Part shown: piece after piece, positions 1-11,773 of the stretch
How positions within the stretch are numbered: position 1 is the first letter of the stretch
How the letters are laid out: each line of letters opens with the position of its first letter
Assembly (NCBI GenBank): GCA_029891385.1
Contig: CM057228.1
Location: forward strand, 35,529,023-35,593,022
Length of the DNA stretch: 64,000 nt
Source: Erythroxylum novogranatense
Lineage: Eukaryota; Streptophyta; Magnoliopsida; Malpighiales; Erythroxylaceae
Reading direction: 5' to 3'
Program-made: the position numbers and the translations under genes
Notes under the pieces: generated by a model
Database searches by the model: none
What the model was told of the DNA's origin: nothing
The model's input: the letters and a program-made list of their open reading frames with translations, nothing else

Positions 1-1693
1 CACTAATCTGAAATTCAATTCAGAAATTGAAAGTCTTAGGAGCTAAATTGAAATTTAATTCCTTCATATTATTTGTAGCCCCATGTATCAATTTTATTTT
101 GCCTCAAGAATCACTTCAATCGGATCTCCATAGATCCCGAATTTCGCAAAAGACTGAACCATGTTCAAAAATTTCCTAACTCAATTTGATTGAATTAATC
201 ACCCTCAATTTATTCTTATAAAAGTACAAATTTCTCCTGATAATGTACATAATTGTCTTAGGAATCCAACGCTTCGAAAACCAAGTTAATCGGATGTTGG
301 ACGAAAAGTTATAAGCAAAAGATTAAAGAGGGGTCATATTTCCTATAATATGGAAATAATAAATAAATAAATAAATAATAAAAATTAATTAATAATAAAA
401 CTTTGATCTCGTGAGGGCGAGTTGCTCCTGCAAAATTTTTCTTTTTCTTTTTCTTTTTCTTTTTTCAAATATATATATATATAATGGATATATATATATA
501 TATCCAAAATTTTCAAAAATCATATCTTTTGTTTCCGAAATTCAAATTTGACAAATTTGGTATAAATCGAAAGCTCAAAGGAAGTTCTACAACTTCCATG
601 AAGAACTCGAAAACTAATTCCATCTCTAAAGGGGTCAAATTTCTAATCAAAGATTCTGCCCAAATAATAAATCTCTAAACAATAACTCAATTTTGAAAAT
701 TTCTATCTTTCAACTCCAAAGTCCAAACATGTCATACTTTATATCAATGTAAAGATCAGAAAGTCACCTACAACTTTTATGAAGGACAGAAAAATCAATT
801 TGACCTCTAAGGAAGTCAATTTTCCAATCAAACGTTCTGTCATCTAATAATCATGTTAAAACAATAACAGAAACTTGTAAAAATCATAACTTATTATTCT
901 GTGATCCAAAAATTCTAAACTTTATATCACAATAAAGATCAAATCAAAATATTGAACTTTCATGCAGAACTTAAAGGCTAATTCAACCTCTAACTAAGTC
1001 AATTTCTCAGTCAAAGATTCAGCCATAACCTAGGTTAACCTATAACACATCCAAACTTCCAAATTTCATATCTCCCAATTCTCTCATCCACTAATTTCAT
1101 AATATACATCATTGTAAAGCTTAGAAAATATTCTATGACTTTCATGAAGACCACTTAACTCAATTCAGACCACATTAGTACATAATTTGTCTCAAAACAC
1201 AACATACACAATCTTACACTTAAGAACATTTACAAAAGCAAAGTCAAATAACCTTAACTGTGACTGATCATAACTTTTACTCTCGATATTGAAAAAAATA
1301 TCAAACTTTATGGCAACAGAAAACTTTCCACATAATCTACAAGTTTCATGTAGATCATTTTCTCAAATTTTGCCTCAATCAAAAAGTCAACTTTCAAGAC
1401 AAACTTTCTATCACTATTTATCCCCAAAAGTCAAACTTTCTTAATTCTTTAAATTCTCACACTTTTTCTCTTTATTTCTTGACTTTCAACTTCAATTTCA
1501 ATCCACTAATTCACGTTAACTTTCATAACCATATAAATCTATTCAACTCCCAAAATTGTCAAAATCAATCAATTCTTTTTCTCATTACTTTCCTTTAAGT
1601 ATAAATACATCTATACCATAACTTATACATAAAAACACTCATTTCTTTTCAAATATTATTTCTAAATTTCCACTTAAAAATAGGGGTCCAACA
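1..1693 (-). repeat. Family A LTR0, partial LTR of a tandem non-coding LTR-element array
   Basis: This is the last 1.7 kb (plus-strand right end) of an LTR. It matches 14883-16574 almost base for base, including the stretch of repeated 'acaacttccatgaagaa'-like phrases. It ends GGGGTCCAACA at 1693, directly followed by a C-rich tract and TTTCGTCCTC, which read on the minus strand as the gypsy 3' end and polypurine tract. The element is therefore in minus orientation and this is a 3'-type LTR end. It contains a pyrimidine microsatellite (about 438-462) and a (TA)n tract (about 470-501). No coding potential was seen; the 64-codon ORF at 484 starts in the TA tract and is not conserved as a gene. 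Confidence 0.85.
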
Positions 1694-2195
1694 TTTCTCC
1701 CCCTCTTAAAAGAATTTCGTCCTCAAAATTCCTACTAAGACAGCGCCAAATAACACAATCTCTTAACTAATTCCTTTTCAAAAGATCATCATTAATCACT
1801 TTTCTTATCTAGTTTCCTCATCATTCATATTTCTCAATCTCTTCATAATTTCTCCATTCTTGAATCACATACCACCCATATCATATCAACACATATATGC
1901 CTATCATCAAGCTCATCTGTCAAATATTCCTCATTTCACCTCACAAATGCATCTACCAAATCCAATCATCATAATTCATCATGAATTTCAAATCTCAATT
2001 TCATGAACACTTTCCTAAAATCACTCCAAATTCTTATCATCTTCATCAAACAATCACTTTAATATGAACTTTATCTTTATCACATTCTCACAAATTCAAT
2101 CTTATTCCTTTTCAAACTTTTGTCAATCACTTATACCAATCACTCATACACATACGCCCATGTAAGATCCTATTACTGGACTTTAATACCATAAA
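1694..2195 (-). mobile_element. Family A interior copy 1 (502 bp, non-coding)
   Basis: This lies between the LTR end at 1693 and the next LTR start (TGTTG at 2196). The left end reads, on the minus strand, as a polypurine tract preceded by GAGGACGAAATTC-like sequence, as at gypsy 3' ends. The right end (2178-2191) is a decayed primer-binding site, TGGTATTAAAGTCC on the minus strand, compared with TGGTATCAGAGCC in the sister copy (plant initiator tRNA-Met type). The interior has the same length, 502 bp, as 11272-11773 and is nearly identical to it. There is no ORF of note, so the element cannot encode its own machinery. Confidence 0.85.
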
Positions 2196-5093
2196 TGTTG
2201 TGACCTGATCTGGAGACCGGATCCCAATCGAAAAACTTAAGCGAAAGAAGCGGAGAACAAAGCGAAACGTAAAGCAAAAGCAGAATTGAATGCGAAAGTC
2301 AAGGAAATCGAATCGAATACTAATGTAATCGAAAAATTCGAATCGAAATCAAAAGCGGAAACGTAAAATATCAGACACGAATCAGAATCGGAGAGAGAAA
2401 ATGAAATCAAAAATGGAACAAAGAAAGGCGGAACAAAAAACTGAATTCTACATCTGAACACAACACTATTTTAGAAGCTTATCGCGTTGGAAACCAAGAC
2501 TAAACCTATCCGAAACCGGTATATATTTTTTTCATTCATTCTTTCATTTTTATTCCTTTCATCTTTTATTCCATTTCTTTAATTTCCCACTTTTGGAAAT
2601 TCTTCCTCATGCAAAACTCAATACATTCATATATATCCCAAAACTCATTTTTATACCAATTCTTATATTTTTCTATCTTTTCCATACAACCAATTTTATC
2701 AAGAATTGGGCAGCATAACGGCTGCATTTTAACTAACCCAAACCTGCAAACGGTTTAAAACACACTTCTATATTTCTCAAACAATAACCAGTATCATCGG
2801 ACACCCCATCTGGAATCCAAAACACATTCAACCACAGTATCCAATAATCAAATACACATTCATATCTCAATTCAATATCCAAATCTCATTCACATTCATT
2901 CTCATATCAATTCATACTCATATACAATATACAAATTCTTAATACAATCTAAACATCACTCAATCATTCATAAATTACACAATTCCAGAAATCAAATACA
3001 TCATACTCAAATTCAGAAGTTCATTTACATTCCGAAATGAATACACAACCACTTTAATGGCTTTCTAAGCCATATCCAAATGCCAAAGCCACAAATCCAA
3101 AATTTCTCAAAAGACAAACATAAGCAAAATCGAACGGGTGCCTTGACTTCCTTTCATCCGATCTCCTACTCGAATACCTGAAGATGGGGATGAAAGGGGG
3201 GTGAGCGAATAGCTAATGAATAATATGTTTATAAATCGAAAAATAAGCAAAAAGTATTTTCAAGCAGTTCGTCATTTATAAACGTTTCACATTCGAATAT
3301 TTATCAAAAACTCATTTTTAAACTTTTCAAATCTATCATAATCAATTTCACAAATTTCATGATTGAAAGGTCCCTTTCGCAATTCTAAAATTTCTAAAAT
3401 TTTCACATTTCATAAACAAATTCAAAACATGAAAATGCATCACAACATACACAAATCAAAAACACATAACACATCAAAATAGTTTGGGTCGGTCCAAGCG
3501 GAGCGTCTTGCACATTCTCAGATAATGGTCACATGCATTTATAAGCAGAACGTACTACACCTTCTCGCATAGCGGTCCGGTGTAGTCGTGACTTACGGGA
3601 GTCCGAAATCGGAACTCCAGTACCACTAGCGGGCAGACGGGAGAAGCCTTTTAAAAATAGACAAATGCACACTTGTCCCACTTATGGGACCTGACCAAAC
3701 CCACATAACACATCAATCGAAACCGAAAAATTCGGATTGTCTGTAGGCATATTTTGAAATCTTGATTTTTCATATAGTGGCTTGCTCGACACAAAAACAT
3801 TCACAATTCACATAATTTCATATTGCAATTTACATGAAATCTCAATTCATCACCAAGAATGCATCAATTTCTTTAAATCATAAATCAAACACACAATGCA
3901 CATTTTTCATCCAAAATTTCATGTAGAAAATTTCATCTTTTATTCGAAACAATAAAATCCATCAATTATTTCAATTTAATAAATCATAGCAATATCATCA
4001 AATTATTCGAATAATCCTCAAAATTGATTTCATAATTCACAAACCCATACTAATTTCAAGATATCTAAATCAAAAACTTCCAAAATTTCCAAATCACAAA
4101 AATTGGGTATAACCCTAATTAATTAATCATACAAAATTGAACCAATAAACTAAGTAATCACCAAAATTGAGCTTAAATATCACAAACCCATGATATTCTT
4201 AAGCTTTCTAAACCAAAAACTCAATAAAATTACAAAGGTCACAAATTGCCTCTTACCTTATTTCTTCTTCATTTTCGAAATTTATTGGCTTGAAAGGAAG
4301 CTCTTGAGCTCTTCCACCTTTTTCTTCTAGAATCAACACGAAAATCACTCTTGAAAGCCCCCAAAATCCTAAACCCTAACTCTCTCTCTCTTTTCTTTTT
4401 CCTTTCTCCCATCCGTAGGCTTCACTTCTTCTCTTCTCTTCTTATTCTTTCTTTTCCCCTTCTAAAATCGTGTTTCTCCTCTTCATAGTCGAAGGCCCAC
4501 TCTTCTTATGTCTAAAGGTACAATTAATGAAGGAGGATTGACCATTTTACCCTTACATACAAGCCTTTTAACTTAACAACTTAAGTATACTTCCAATTTT
4601 GCCCCTAACTTTATTTTCATTTATGCTTATTTTAGGACATTTTTCTCGCCATCAAATTGAAGGAATTTGCCAAAACTTCATTTTAGAGAAATGTTCCTCA
4701 TTGTCTTATTTTCATAATGCCACTAAAATCATTTAATTTGGAGCACCACATCAAAAGTTATGCTCCAAACATTTCGAGTATGTCCTATGCTAAAACATTT
4801 TCCGCACGTTACTTCCCATCCAAAAATTGACATCCTTAAACACTAAATTGAAACTTAAGTCCTTCTTAACATTTGTAGCTCTATTTCTCTAGTTTAATCC
4901 ACATCAAGAATCACCTCATTTGGATTACTAGAGCAAAAGTTATGGCCAAAATACTTTCAGATTTTTCTAATCCAAGACTGAACACTAATCTGAAATTCAA
5001 TTCAGAAATTGAAAGTCTTAGGGGCTAAATTGAAATTTAATTCCTTCATATTATTTGTAGCCCCATGTCTCAATTTTATTTTGCCTCAAGAAT
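2196..5093 (-). repeat. Family A LTR1, left part (split by element X)
   Basis: It begins TGTTGTGACC right after the primer-binding site of interior 1 and aligns with LTR2 from 11774 to 14981. The minus-strand ORF at 2237-2461 lies in low-complexity LTR sequence and is not a gene. At 3480-3650 is a GC-richer block with the hairpin described separately. The LTR breaks off at 5093 after 'gcctcaagaat', where element X begins, and resumes at 11011. Relative to LTR2 about 1.33 kb (14982-16312) is missing at the far side of X, so X did not simply insert: a deletion removed sequence at its right edge. Confidence 0.85.
3554..3586. other. Conserved hairpin in family A LTR1
   Basis: Arms ACTACACC (3554-3561) and GGTGTAGT (3579-3586) enclose a 17-nt loop. 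The same structure, with changed but still pairing stems and the same loop length, is at 13090-13120 (CTGCACA/TGTGCAG), 13137-13167 (CTACACC/GGTATAG, one mismatch), 28380-28410 (one mismatch) and 33038-33068 (CTACACA/TGTGTAG). It can form on either strand. Function is unknown. Confidence 0.6.
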
Positions 5094-6945
5094 TGACAGC
5101 GCATCGTTACGCTAATCAAAATTAAAATAACTAGACTACTACTGTAGCAGTGGCAAGTCTAGGTCGATCCCACAGAGAGTGTGTGAAAAGTTTAAGAAAT
5201 GTAATTAATCGGTGTTTAGGAAAAAAGGGGGTTTTGGATTTTTAAAGATGAAAATAAAACAAAATTAACTAATAAAAACAAATTAAAAAAAACATGCAAA
5301 AATGATAAAAGTGGGGAATTTGGTAGGGACTCGGTTCTTCGGTTCAATCTCGACCTACATCCTGATTAAGCATATTTTATTAATTTGTTATTCTTTAACC
5401 TCTCCTAGAAATTATTAATCGTGGATTAAAAATTAACCCGAGTTTTTCCTTAGGTTTTGTTTAATCAAGATACGATCGTTGATTAAACCTAACCACCTAA
5501 CAATCTAGGATATGATCTCTAAATTTAATTAGGCAGTAGCATTACGAATTAGGAAAATCGATTAATCAAGGCAACAATCACATACGCTCGGGTCATTTAA
5601 CCTAGGTCATGTTATCCTTAATGATTACGAATTATTAGTCGCTACACATGAATTTCAACATAACAATTACGGATTATATCGAAATTCTAGCAATGGGTTA
5701 AATTAACGATTCAATGAACGCATTAAAATCATCAATTAAAAATACCAGATGGGTTCATACACAAATAACCGAATAATAACGAAAATCTAATTATCCATAC
5801 ACGAAACCCAAATCAGTTAAAGTCGGAAAACACAATCAATTTCTAATGAGAGAAAGAAACAACAAAATAATAATAAAAATACTTAAACCGGGTCGTCGGT
5901 GTCGATTTTACCTCCGAACCGGTGTCGGGATGTTTAGCCCTTCATAGATATTTTCTGAGAAATAGCTTTAGCCCCCATCCAATGTCCCTAGCCAAAAATC
6001 CTCTTAATTTCCTCTCAATGCCACAAGCTTTTCTCAATTTTATTGCTCATCGATTTGACGAATAAACATTCAGATCTGTTGTCCTCACTACTGTGCTGGT
6101 ATTCCTCTCACTGTTGCAAGCTTTGCTCCACGCCTGCATCTTCTCTATAGCTCCCCACGCAGGCTCCAGCCAAGCCGCAGGCGCAGACGTCCGTAGCCCA
6201 CACCAACGTAGCTCCAAGCCGTCCCTTCTTGACGCCCCTGCTTGGTTCCTGCGCCGCTACTCTCTGCTGTTTCTATTGCTTCGTTTTATTGCTCTTCTCC
6301 TGTTGATTGATGGGACAAATAAAGATGCAACTTAAATCCTCCTGCCTCGCCTCCTTTGGAACGTTGCGTTGTGCCCCTTATGCTCCATTCCACGCTGCGT
6401 TTCATGCATAACATTTTCATGAAATGCAGACGTGGTCTGCGTTTTTGCTTCTCCTGCTTAAATGCTACTTGCGTTTTAACGCCAACGCATGCGTGAAACG
6501 TCTGCTGCCTTCGTCTTCTCTTGTATGTTGTTTTAATTTATTTGCTCCTCTAATTTTGTTTCTGCACTGGGTCTCTCTTAATGTTGCGCCTCCACGTGTT
6601 CCAGCCTGATGTGACAATTAAAAGGCCACACTTAAAACCTTCTCTGCGTTGTGCTTCTGCTCTCCAAGACGACACATCTGCTTTGCGTGCTGCCTTCCAA
6701 CGTCGCCACCTATTGATTTACTTTGCTCCTTATTTTCCTTCTTCCTCCTTCTTCTTCCATAAAAGCTAGTAGATATTAATCTTCATAAAATGATCCAAAT
6801 TTCGTACTTTTGACTCACTTTAATTTCTTTGCTTCCGAATTGTACCTAAGATCAAATATGAATTAAAGTTAATATCTTAAGCATTTTTATGTCAATAATT
6901 GCTAAGTGTAAATAATAAAAAATATCAACAATTAAACACATATCA
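5094..6945 (-). repeat. Element X 3' LTR (complete, 1852 bp)
   Basis: It starts TGACAGCGC on the plus strand and ends CATATCA just before the polypurine tract. The first about 1.34 kb is repeated at 9669-11010. An internal GC-rich stretch (about 6120-6270) gives the plus-strand ORF 6093-6335 and its counterpart 10667-10909. These run antisense to the element and share only LTR identity, so they are not called genes. Further right (6424-6769) two overlapping ORFs are likewise unsupported. Confidence 0.85.
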
Positions 6946-8597
6946 ATTTCCCCCACACTTAACTTTCGACCGTCCTCGGGCAAAACATCCAAATTAAGCT
7001 CAAAGATCCGAAACATTTACTCAATTTCCATATTTTTCAAGACAATATAATCATAAGCAAAGATGAATAACTTTCAAACATCATAGCAAGAAATCAACAT
7101 TCTAAGTTTTTACTCATGATCAATCAACATTCAGTATCTTCAAAAACTGAGCAATCTAATGGTAGACTCGGAAAATGTGTTTGATTAAAATATATCAACG
7201 GGTACACTCAACACCATTCATGATCATGACAATCCATAACTTTGCATATCACTTCATTTCTCCACCACTAATGTTCACATGCAAAATCATGAATCAAAGG
7301 ACTTTTCAAGGTTGTAATGTAGGCAAGGGTAAGGTGAGGTAAATTTAGGTTAACTAGTATGAAAGCCATCAAAGCTAGTGAAACAAAAGTAACACTCAAT
7401 CAAAAACTGGGTACCATCAGTTATGACGAATGCAAAAATTACATCTCACACCCTCATTCAGCTCTCACACACAAACTACATGAAGCATATATCAATCCAA
7501 AGGAATCACTCATACAATTTATCTCAATGAAATCACAAGAGTGAACCTTTCAAGCAAACCTCAACCTCATATTCAACATTCTCAAATAACTCAATCATTA
7601 CAACTCTAGGAAGATGCATAAATCATAAACAACTTTTAAACACATATGCAATTCTTCCTTGATAATTATTTTCAATAATTTCTTTTTCTTCTTCTTCTTC
7701 TTCTTCTTTTTCTTTTTCTTTTTCTTTTTCTTTTCTTTTTTTTCTTCTTTTTTTTTCATTTTTTCATTTTCTTTTCTTTTCTTGTAAAAATTAAAATAAA
7801 CTACATCAACATGGGAATTTTAATGAAAAGACAAAATAACATCCCAAGATTATAACCAACCCTTACATATATACACCCCCATACTTAGAATTTTGTACAT
7901 CCACAACCTCAACAATCACAAATATTCCACTAGCTTTATGACTTAGGTAGGACATTTGGTTAAGTTTAAAAGCATAAAATGTGGTTTATACAAAAAGAAA
8001 GGTTAAAGCACAAAGGGGTTTATCAAGGGAAAAATCATGTCAATAGGGTAGGTCATTTGGCCAATATAGCTTATGAAAAACAAAGAATGCCTAATCATAT
8101 CCATGTTAATGCGTGTGATAAAAATGTGGTCTCGAATAGAAATTCCACGTAAAATCAAGACGTACATGTCATGAAGGTCACATATTATCAAAAAGCAATG
8201 AGACTGATATAGATGTGTCAGTCAAATAAGGCTCAAAATCTCACTGGCTTTGTCTACCATTAGTCACTACTCTTCTAAAGATAATGCATATCGACCAATC
8301 ATAAGAGCAAAAGTACATGCTAAAGTTACTATGAAGTTCTCTAGTCAATTCACACTCTAATCATCATTATATAATCCTAGAAGCAATAGAAAATAAGAAA
8401 ATGTTTGTTTCATTTTTTTTATTCTTTCTCTCATTTTGATTGAAAACTTAAAAACAAGTAAGACAAACAGTTTCAAAAACACACATGCATAAAAAAAAAG
8501 TAATGCGAAAATGTAAAGGAAAAGAAATTTACTTCCCTTGGGTTGCCTCCCAAGAAGCGCCTTTGTTTAGGGTCGCTGGCTCGACTCCTTTTTCTCC
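6946..8597 (-). mobile_element. Element X non-coding 3' interior with polypurine tract and CTT-rich tract
   Basis: The right boundary of the LTR is followed, reading minus, by a GAGGACGGTCGAAAGTTAAG phrase leading into the purine tract, as in Athila/Tat elements. A CTT/CTTTTT low-complexity run occupies about 7680-7790. The phrase 'ggttgcctcccaagaagcgc' (about 8540-8560) recurs as 'gttgcctcccaagtagcgc' at about 25260 in element D, supporting a common lineage. No pol coding remnant was recognised here. Confidence 0.7.
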
Positions 8598-9518
8598 TCA
8601 CGTGACAAAGTTGTGATCTTCATGTATCACATGTGGCTCCTCTACGTGGGGTAGTTCCGGATAGGGCCTTTGTTTATCATCATCCTCCTTCAGTATCTTC
8701 CCTATCATCAACTTCTCAATCTTGACTGAGTTCATACAATCTGGAAATATTGCGAACATCTCTTCACCTTTTTCTTTATCATTTAACTCCTCCAATATGT
8801 AATGTAAAGGTAAAGAGTTAGTCTCAAAAATAATTATGGACTCAGTACTTACCTCCGAGCTAAAAGATGTGTCCTTTTCGGCTTTGAGCTCCTTCTCTAC
8901 TTCTTCAACACAAACAATTCGTTGAGGGTTGACCTCAAAATTCTCAAGCTCCTTATCACTTTGCAAATATTTTGCACAAACTTCGATTGATAACACCTCG
9001 GGCTGATACGGCTGTGCCTCTTCTCGTCGCGATTCGAGGTGATCAAGGCTTATTGCCATCTGACCCATTAGGTTTTCCCTCCTATGTTGGTGTGCTCTTG
9101 TCTCTTGTACGAATTCTTGCATTTCCTGCTGCATCTCCCGTTGACTTGCTATGATTTCCTGAAAATCCTGGTGCAATTGCAAGTTGGAAGCAACAAGTTT
9201 GGTAAGAATTTCTTCTAAAGATGCACCTGAATCAAATTCGCTCTCCGGATCTTGGGACCAAGTGTTTTCTGAAAATTGCCATCCATTCTTCTGGAAGTGT
9301 AAAGTATTATCCTGCAATGGCAACATCAACTCTTCCAGAGATGGACCGGAGTTGTGATAGTAAGCTTCTGCTCTGTACGAGAATTATTGTGTGTCCTGCA
9401 AACTATCATGGAATTAATTCTGATGATTATTCCATCCATAACAAAAGTTAGGTTGATCAGTCCAAACATTGTTATAGGAATGAGAATATGAATTATAAAA
9501 GACATTACTTCCGTCCAT
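8598..9518 (-). pseudogene. Element X gag-derived ORF (coiled-coil protein), two in-frame stops near its start
   Basis: The open 243-codon part starts at 9329. The same frame extends back to an ATG at 9518 with a Y/N/W-rich leader (MDGSNVFYNSYSHSYNN...) that looks like the usual beginning, but it is broken by two stop codons (after NNHQN and after SLQDTQ). The central part (SLEEILTKLVASNLQLHQDF and the Q/E/R-rich stretch after it) is a predicted coiled coil resembling the C-terminal part of Athila/Tat gag proteins. The last third is acidic (KEDDDKQRPYPELPHVEEPH). There is no CCHC knuckle and no protease. Either a relic gag or a specialised ORF of a non-autonomous family. The identity is inferred from composition and wording, not from a search. 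Confidence 0.6.
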
Positions 9519-9645
9519 AACAATTTTTTTTGTTTTTTTCAAAACAAAAAATAAAAAGATCACAAAATAACAGAAAAGAAATCAATCACGAACAAATATA
9601 GACAAAACACCAATTAAATAACAAACAAAAACTAAAACACCACAC

Positions 9646-9667
9646 TCCCTGGCAACGGTGCCAAAAT
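9646..9667 (-). other. Element X primer-binding site
   Basis: On the minus strand the sequence reads ATTTTGGCACCGTTGCCAGG directly after the 5' LTR end (plus-strand TGAC at 9669). This TGGCRCCGTTGCC form is the one commonly found in Athila/Tat/Ogre elements. It confirms that the 5' LTR is the right-hand copy. Confidence 0.8.
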
Positions 9668-9668
9668 T

Positions 9669-11010
9669 TGACCGTGCGTCGTTATGTTAATCAAAATTAA
9701 AATAACTAGACTACTACTGTAGCAGTGGCAAGTCTAGGTCGATCCCACAGAGAGTGTATGAAAAGTTTAAGAAATGAAATTAATCGGTGTTTAGGAAAAA
9801 GGGGGTTTTGGATTTTTAAAGATGAAAATAAAACAAAATTAACTAATAAAAAAAATTAAAGAAAACATGCAAAAATGATAAAAGTGGGGAATTTGGTAGG
9901 GACTCGGTTCTTCGGTTCAATCTCGACCTATACCCTGATTAAGCATATTTTATTAATTTGTTGTTCTTTAACCTCTCCTAGAAATTATTAATCGTGGAAT
10001 AAAAATTAACCCGAGTTTTCCCTTAGGTTTTGTTTAATCAAGATACGATCGTTGATTAAACCTAACCACCTAACAATCTAGTATACGATCTCTAAATTTA
10101 ATTAGGCAGTAGCATTACGAATTAGGAAAACCGATTAATCAAGGCAACAACCACATACGCTCAGGTCATTTAACCTAGGTCATGTTATCCCTAATGATTA
10201 CGAAGCATTAGTCGCTACATATGAATGTCAACATAACAATTACGAATTATATCGAAATTCTAACAATGGGTTTAAAATTAATGATTCAATGAACGCATTA
10301 AAATCATCAATTAAAAATACCCGATGGGTTCATACACAAATAACCGAATAATAACGAAAATCTGATTATCCATACACGAAACCCAAATCAGTTAAAGTCA
10401 GACAACACAATCAATTTCTAATGAGAGAAAGAAACAACAAAATAATAATAAAAATACTTAACCCGGGTCGTCGGTGTCGATTTTACCTCCGAACCGGTGT
10501 CGGGACGTTTAGCCCTTCATAGATATTTTCTGACAAATAGCTTTAACCCCATCCAATGTCCCTAGCCAAAAATCCTCTTAATTTCCTCTCAATGCCACAA
10601 GCTTTTCTCAATTTTACTGCTCATCGATTTGACGAATAAACATTCAGATTTGTTGTCCTCGCTACTGTGTTGGCATTCCTCTCACTGTCGCAAGCTTTGC
10701 TCCACGCCTGTGTCTTCTCTGTAGCTCCCCATGCAGGCTCCAGCCAAGCCGCAGGCGCAGACGTCCGTAGCCCACGCCAACGTAGCTCCAAGTCGTCCAT
10801 TCTTCATACCCCTGCTTGGTTCCTGCGCTGCTACTCTCTGCTGTTTCTATTGCTTCGTTTTATTGCTCTTCTCCTGTTGATTGATGGGACAAATAAAGAT
10901 GCAACTTAAAACCTCCTGCCTCGCCTCCTTTGGAACGCTGCGTTGTGCCCCTTATGCTCCATTTCACGCTGCGTTTCATGCATAACATTTGTATGAAACG
11001 CAGACGTGGT
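9669..11010 (-). repeat. Element X 5' LTR, truncated (1342 of about 1852 bp)
   Basis: This matches 5094-6437 and stops at 11010, in the middle of the LTR, where family A LTR1 sequence resumes ('caaactttcttaattc'). About 510 bp of the LTR is missing, together with about 1.33 kb of the host LTR. The break lies two bases beyond an imperfect palindrome, arms 10965-10979 and 10993-11008, with a perfect 10-bp core TGCGTTTCAT/ATGAAACGCA. Confidence 0.85.
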
Positions 11011-11271
11011 CAAACTTTCTTAATTCTTTAAATTCTCACACTTTTTCTCTTTATTTCTTGACTTTCAACTTCCATTTCAATCCACTAATTCACGTTAACT
11101 TTCATAACCATATAAATCTATTCAATCCCAAAATTATCAAAATCAATCAATTCTTTTTCTCGTCAATTTCCTTTAAGTATAAATACATCTATACCATAAC
11201 ATATATACAAAAACACTCATTTCTTTTCAATTATTATTTCTAAATTTTCACTTAAAAATCGAGGTCCAACA
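11011..11271 (-). repeat. Family A LTR1, right end
   Basis: It matches 16313-16574 and 1431-1693 and ends GAGGTCCAACA at 11271 before a polypurine tract. It is the continuation of the LTR interrupted at 5093. Confidence 0.85.
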
Positions 11272-11773
11272 TTTCTCCCCCTCTTAAAAGAATTTCATCC
11301 TGGAAATTCCAACTAAGATATCGCCAAATAACACAATCTCTTAACTAATTCCTTTTCAAAAGATCATCACCAATCACTTTTCTTATCTAGTTTCCTCATC
11401 ACTCATATTTCTCAATCTCTTCATAATTTCTCCATTCTTGAATCACATACCACCCATATCATATCAATACATATATGCCTATCATCAAGCTCATCTGTCA
11501 AATATTCCTCATTTCACCTCACAAATGCATCTACCAAATCCAATCATCATAATTCATCATGAATTTCAAATCTCAATTTCATGAACACTTTCCTAAAATC
11601 ACTCCAAATTCTTATCATCTTCATCAAACATTCACTTTAATATGAACTTTATCTTTATCACATTCTCACAAATTCAATCTTATTCCTTTTCAAACTTTTG
11701 TCAATCACTCATACCAATCACTCATACACATACGCCCAAGTAAGATCCTATTACTAGGCTCTGATACCATAAA
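11272..11773 (-). mobile_element. Family A interior copy 2 (502 bp, non-coding) with primer-binding site
   Basis: Same length and nearly the same sequence as 1694-2195. The polypurine tract is at the left edge. At 11757-11769 the minus strand reads TGGTATCAGAGCC, complementary to the 3' end of plant initiator tRNA-Met, four bases from the LTR start TGTTGGG at 11774. No ORF beyond chance was seen (the minus-strand ORF 11705-11893 crosses the LTR boundary). Confidence 0.88.

Larger units (their letters stand above)
5094..11010 (-). mobile_element. Element X: non-autonomous Athila/Tat-type LTR retrotransposon, right end deleted
   Basis: Two long direct repeats (5094-6945 and 9669-11010) flank a 2.7-kb interior with, on the minus strand, a primer-binding site of the TGGCACCGTTGCC type at 9646-9667, a gag-derived ORF (8598-9518) and a polypurine tract AGTGTGGGGGAAAT at 6946-6959. 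This order fixes the minus orientation. The primer site and the PPT wording are typical of Athila/Tat elements. No protease, reverse transcriptase or integrase is present, so it would need proteins from an autonomous relative. It sits inside family A LTR1 and is therefore younger than that LTR. Confidence 0.85.

Noticed and set aside
484..678. ORF starting in the TA tract of LTR0
   Set aside because: The corresponding region of LTR2 (15350-15550) does not keep the frame or the start codon.
6093..6335. 80-codon ORF repeated at 10667-10909
   Set aside because: Both copies are the same place in the two LTRs of element X and read antisense to it; identity follows from LTR duplication.
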